From contig DASQNU010000285.1 in NCBI GenBank assembly GCA_035644815.1, forward strand, positions 1 to 64,000: 64,000 bases of DNA, written 5' to 3'. Shown in pieces: positions 60,422-64,000 of the stretch (position 1 is the stretch's first letter; every line of letters starts with the position of its first letter). The stretch comes from Brevibacillus_F sp035644815 (GTDB lineage: Bacteria; Bacillota; Bacilli; Brevibacillales; Brevibacillaceae). Below the pieces are notes generated by a model. That model did not search any database. It was not told the DNA's origin and was given only the letters and a program-made list of their open reading frames with translations. Both the position numbers and the translations under genes were made by a program.

Positions 60422-61862
60422 TCAATCGATGCCTACCTCTTTCACTCCCAGTATCCACGTAGCGATGAACGCGGTGATGACCGAGATGGCAAAACCTATC
60501 AGGTAGTTCGTGATATTCGAAAGTCCCAATGGTGCTACGATCGCGAGCATCGGGATTCCCGTTAACCCGTACGAGTTCGCCATTACATGCGTAAATACCA
60601 CATAGGCACCGCCCAAGCCACCACCAATTGCTGCTCCTATAAATGGTTTGACCAATCTCAGGTTAATGCCAAAGATGACAGGTTCAATGATCCCCAAAAA
60701 AGACGAAAGTGCTGCGGGTACGGCAATCTTCCTCAGCCTCTTGCTTTTGGTTTTGAAATATACGGCTAAAGCAGCGCCTCCCTGGGCAACGTTGGCCATC
60801 GACCAGATCGGAAGCAAGAAGTTGGCTCCAACAGTCGGATCAGCGAGCAGCTCTGCTTCGATCGCGTGTAAACTATGATGCAATCCCGTAATGACAAACA
60901 GCGCATACAACCCGCCAAATAGAAAGCCTGCCAAAAATCCGCCGTAATGGTACACAACCTCCAACCCACTTGTGATTAGGCCACCAATAAACATTCCCAA
61001 CGGGCCAATCGCTACGAAAGAGATGAATGCGGTAAACATCACCGTAACAAAAGGAATAACCAACAGATCGAATGACTGGGGCACAAACCTTCTTAAACCT
61101 TTCTCAATCTTGCTCATCACATATACGGATAGCAACATGGGAATCACAGTACCTTGATATCCGATCAAAGGAATGTCATATCCAAACAGATTCATCGCAT
61201 CGGGGATATGGCTGCCAAGCTCCGTAGGATTTAATAATGACGGGTGGGTGAGAATACCTCCAACAACCGCACCCAAGTATGGATTGCTGCCAAATTCTCT
61301 GGCTGCACTATAACCGATTAATATGGGGAGAATAATAAATGACGAGCTGGAGAAGATTTGTAACATAGTCATCCAGGTGCTGCCCGGAGCAATCCAATCA
61401 AATGCCTTGACCATTCCAATCAGCCCCATCAGTAAACCGCTAGCTACAATAGCCGGGATTATCGGTACAAAAATGTTTGATATCGTTTGAATCAATCGAG
61501 GAAAAACAGGCATTTTCAATGGTTTCTTTTCCTGACGCTGGCCGGGGTCTCGCGACTGATCCGTCTCCACTGTGATTGTTGGGGAAATCATATCCTCAGC
61601 GACAAGGGACTTATAGATCCTATTTACTCTACCGCTTCCAAAGATAATCTGCATTTGACCGCCTCTGAAAACGACTCCTTCTACGCTTTCCATGTTTTCG
61701 ATTGCTGCGATATCCGCTTTTCCTTCATCTCGAAGAAACAACCGCAAGCGTGAAGCACAATGAGTAGTATTCAAAATATTTTCTTTTCCCCCGACTAAAG
61801 GTAATAACTCTTGAATGATTTCTTTCGGGTGCATTCCAATACCTATCACAATCACCTCCATT
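60422..61862 (-). CDS. PTS EIIBC permease, sucrose-type
   Basis: EIIB domain with phospho-Cys in NTTHCASRLRLFLRD, a short linker, and an EIIC transport domain with about ten membrane helices (GIIEPVIFGINLRLVKPFIG is the conserved EIIC loop). No IIA domain, so a separate IIA is needed. Family start would be MHPKEIIQ (ATG 61835). GGAGGTG lies inside the frame, so GTG 61850 is also possible; ATG 61862 is used here. Sucrose specificity is inferred from the levansucrase genes upstream and the antiterminator downstream. Confidence 0.85.
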
Positions 61863-61927
61863 TGCCAAATATCATCCCACAAGAAAAGATAACTATGAGT
61901 TTGCGGAGAGGATTTATAAAGTACAAA

Positions 61928-61951
61928 GACGTTCAGAACATACTGAACGTC
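61928..61951 (-). terminator. hairpin between levansucrase and EIIBC genes
   Basis: On the minus strand GACGTTCAG-TATGTT-CTGAACGTC is a perfect 9-bp stem followed by TTTGTACTTT. It is a partial terminator or attenuator ahead of the permease gene. Confidence 0.6.
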
Positions 61952-61964
61952 AATGCTAGTGATA

Positions 61965-63275
61965 TTAATGGAAAACCCCTTGCTGCTTTTCATGAACAAT
62001 CTTCGTTTGATCACCGGTGATGGAAAGTTTCAACGATGGTGCGAGCATTCCGCCAAAATGGGCAAGCTGGTACTCCGGTGATTGTTCGCCGATCTCATAG
62101 ATGTTTTTTCCCTCTACTTTGACGTAGTTTACAAAACTGATGACCGTGCCATTCTGCATGACCATCCAAGAATAAGCCTGATACGGATTCTCTTTTGGAT
62201 TTGCGATGACCAATCCGCTTCCATTGAGTGGATGATATCCTCCTACAAGAGTGTCAGAGGTAAAACCATATAATCCTTCTGGAGCATCAAGACCGGGTGA
62301 AAACTTTTCCGGGTGTGTTTTTGCAAACAGATAATAGCGGTTGCCTTTTACACTTAGCGTCGGGCGTTCCAGCTCTTCATTTACACAATTTGCTTCCAAT
62401 AAAGGAGGAAGCATTTCAAACTCCGTCAGACTGCCATCGACTGCTTTGGCAATACCGATGCTTCCATTAAACTGCTTTGCGCCATTCGCCCCATTTTGCT
62501 CCAGACCGCAAGTACGTTCAGCGAGAATACCTGCCGAGTTCGCTTCAAAGACAATGTATTCCTCATCTGTCTTTGGATCTTGGAAAAAGTAAGGGTCACG
62601 AAATGCGTAAGAAGAATCACCTTGTTCAGACTGTTCTTTTGTTTGATAATAGTGACCGTCTGGCTGAAGGATGATTTTATGATCGGACCAATTGGTAAAC
62701 GCAACATGTGAGTTGTTTGTAATGATCTTGCCGGTAGTTGTCGCTATGCGCTGTTCATAGGTCAGGTGACTTTCATTTTTCTGGCCGGTTGCCGTGTAAA
62801 ATATATGGACTTTTCCGTCTTTGTTGATGATAGCGGAGCCTGCCCATTGCCTGGAGCCTAATTCTTTTCCATCATTGAATAAGAGGCCGCCAAGCTTCCA
62901 ACTCTTCCCATCCTTAGAATAAAAATAGCGTATTTCCGATGTATCATGTCGTTTTCCTGGAAGCACATCGTTTGGCACGGTGAGCGCAAAAATAATCTTA
63001 TAGCCATTGACCACTGCAACATTCCCATTGCGATCCTGCAGCGGCCACGTATCCCAGATGTAGTAATTCGCTGCTATTTTCTGAAGCTCATCCATCTGAA
63101 TGACTGGCGCTGTGTTGCCTTCATTCATGCTTACTTGACTTGCCGCACCGCGTGTCCAATGGGAAGTAGCCTCCTGTGCAGAAACATTTGGATAAATCCC
63201 CGATGTTATTAACGCAGAAAACCCTAACAGTGTTGCAGATAGGAGTAATTTCATCCTTTTTTTGTTCCGTTTCAT
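61965..63275 (-). CDS. sacB: levansucrase-type GH68 enzyme (second copy)
   Basis: A 436-aa secreted GH68 enzyme. Signal peptide to about residue 33 (LLLSATLLGFSALITSG..VSAQ). Catalytic triad positions: nucleophile Asp75 (YIWDTWPL), Asp227 of the RDP motif (YAFRDPYFF) and acid/base Glu303 (EELERPT). It transfers fructosyl units of sucrose to levan or water outside the cell. It is followed directly by the sucrose PTS permease and antiterminator genes, and lies 168 nt after a first, related copy. Confidence 0.92.
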   Translation of the reverse strand: MKRNKKRMKLLLSATLLGFSALITSGIYPNVSAQEATSHWTRGAASQVSMNEGNTAPVIQMDELQKIAANYYIWDTWPLQDRNGNVAVVNGYKIIFALTVPNDVLPGKRHDTSEIRYFYSKDGKSWKLGGLLFNDGKELGSRQWAGSAIINKDGKVHIFYTATGQKNESHLTYEQRIATTTGKIITNNSHVAFTNWSDHKIILQPDGHYYQTKEQSEQGDSSYAFRDPYFFQDPKTDEEYIVFEANSAGILAERTCGLEQNGANGAKQFNGSIGIAKAVDGSLTEFEMLPPLLEANCVNEELERPTLSVKGNRYYLFAKTHPEKFSPGLDAPEGLYGFTSDTLVGGYHPLNGSGLVIANPKENPYQAYSWMVMQNGTVISFVNYVKVEGKNIYEIGEQSPEYQLAHFGGMLAPSLKLSITGDQTKIVHEKQQGVFH

Positions 63276-63356
63276 GCCGTAGCCTCCAATGCAATCTCAT
63301 CTCTAGCACACAAGCCCATGTTCATACTCCCGTTCCCATTCCTCCTGCAATAAACA

Positions 63357-63390
63357 GTACGGCCAACCAAACAGTCGTCGGTTGACCGTA
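63357..63390 (-). terminator. terminator between the two levansucrase genes
   Basis: On the minus strand GTACGGTCAACC / GGTTGGCCGTAC form a long stem (one wobble) followed by TGTTTATT. Confidence 0.7.
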
Positions 63391-63442
63391 CTTATTTAGT
63401 AGAGTGAGGAGAAAAGCTTTAAGGTTAAGGTTATGGTTGCGG

Positions 63443-64000
63443 TTATTTTATCCATCCCGGAGCGTACTCTTGTTCAATCTTTGTACGATTGCCTTTGATA
63501 GAGAGCTTCACCGTCGGCGCCAAGGTTCCGCCGAAGTGGTTGAATTGGAAGTCAGGTGATTGGTTACCGATTTCCCCGATCGACATCCCATCCAAATCGC
63601 CAAAATGAGCGAACCCGACAACATTTAGATTCGGCAAAACGAGCCAGGAGTACGCCTGATACGGATTTCCTGGAGGATTCGCCAAAACCAGTCCGCTTTC
63701 ATTCAGCGGTTGATACCCGCCAATGAGGCTGTCGGATACAAATCCGTACATTCCTTCCGGCCCCGATAGTCCCTCTGCGTATTTGTTGATGTGGCTGTCC
63801 GTAAAGAGATAGTACTTTTTATCCTTCACCACAATATGCGGGCGCTCTAGTTCCTCGTTCACATAGTTCGCTTCCAAAAGAGGAGGGAGCAGCTTCACTT
63901 TTGTCAAATCGCCATTTTCCACCTCAGCGATCCCGATGTTTCCGTTTGCGTGAACGGCACCCGCTGGTACGTTATGCTGCTGGGCGTATTCCGGGCTTCC
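63443..64000 (-). CDS. sacB: levansucrase-type GH68 enzyme (first copy, partial)
   Basis: The C-terminal 185 residues of a second GH68 protein; the frame stays open to the window edge, so the 5' part lies outside. The acid/base Glu region NEELERPHIVVKDKKYYLF is visible, with PYQAYSWLVLPNLNVVGF and FGGTLAPTVKLS matching the other copy. Internal GTG 63922 is not a start. The two are clearly paralogous but differ enough to be old duplicates. Tandem copies on the same strand, separated by a terminator. Confidence 0.9.
   Translation of the reverse strand, partial: GSPEYAQQHNVPAGAVHANGNIGIAEVENGDLTKVKLLPPLLEANYVNEELERPHIVVKDKKYYLFTDSHINKYAEGLSGPEGMYGFVSDSLIGGYQPLNESGLVLANPPGNPYQAYSWLVLPNLNVVGFAHFGDLDGMSIGEIGNQSPDFQFNHFGGTLAPTVKLSIKGNRTKIEQEYAPGWIK

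Noticed and set aside
60310..63442. RAT antiterminator target for the BglG-type protein
   Set aside because: Hairpins at 61928 and 63357 lack the RAT consensus; no match was found in the other leaders inside the window.
63418..63445. GGTTAAGGTTATGGTTGCGGTTA repeat-like string
   Set aside because: A short, imperfect run just after a stop codon; no second copy or pairing partner.

Overview
The window looks like chromosome of a low-to-mid GC, endospore-former-type Firmicute. Brevibacillus or a close Paenibacillaceae relative fits best. This rests on strong Shine-Dalgarno sites with frequent GTG/TTG starts, T-tailed hairpin terminators, a complete ydaJKLMN-type exopolysaccharide operon, rlmCD, dagK, glcK and a levansucrase/sucrose-PTS locus. 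No rRNA, tRNA or CRISPR array was recognised.

Layout. 0-13 kb: small stress and housekeeping units (gamma carbonic anhydrase, MATE exporter, rhodanese, MerR with divergent carboxymuconolactone decarboxylase, ECF sigma with membrane anti-sigma, GNATs, DJ-1 with divergent HxlR) mixed with at least three decayed genes. 13-17 kb: a 1024-aa hybrid kinase holding two kinase cores, convergent with a response regulator carrying a BTAD-like domain. 17.5-25.1 kb: a CheY-like regulator followed by ydaJKLMN. YdaK has a degenerate GGDEF site (GNDRF) and an intact RxxD I-site, so it looks like a c-di-GMP receptor that switches on the YdaM/YdaN synthase. A strong promoter followed at once by a terminator hairpin lies upstream.

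26.13-35.68 kb is an AT-rich integrated element in the 3' end of rlmCD. It has 29-bp imperfect att repeats, paired TGTGGTCA integrase-arm repeats at both ends, a tyrosine integrase, an Xis-like protein, a Rep_trans/MOBT-type protein beside a GC-rich non-coding block, an S24-type repressor, and probable defence cargo: a reverse transcriptase, a DUF262/HNH protein and an Mrr-like nuclease.

39.2-55.9 kb is the most striking region: a RiPP cluster of the azole (TOMM) class. Its precursor (44056-44583, minus) consists of six tandem 28-residue units, each carrying the same potential core, FIIATSCSS. Downstream on the same strand are a fused E1-like/YcaO cyclodehydratase, a P450 and a Rieske oxygenase. 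On the other strand lie a stand-alone E1-like protein, a SagB-type dehydrogenase, a second fused cyclodehydratase, two unrecognised proteins and an M16 metallopeptidase. Between the two arms sits an ECF sigma/ZAS anti-sigma operon with two small related proteins. The core resembles that of YM-216391/telomestatin-type polyazole peptides, and the six-fold multiplication appears unusual. No exporter gene is present.

56-64 kb: a DUF3160 lipoprotein, a membrane FG-GAP-like protein, and a sucrose locus (tandem levansucrases, EIIBC permease, BglG-type antiterminator). The window ends inside the first levansucrase gene.
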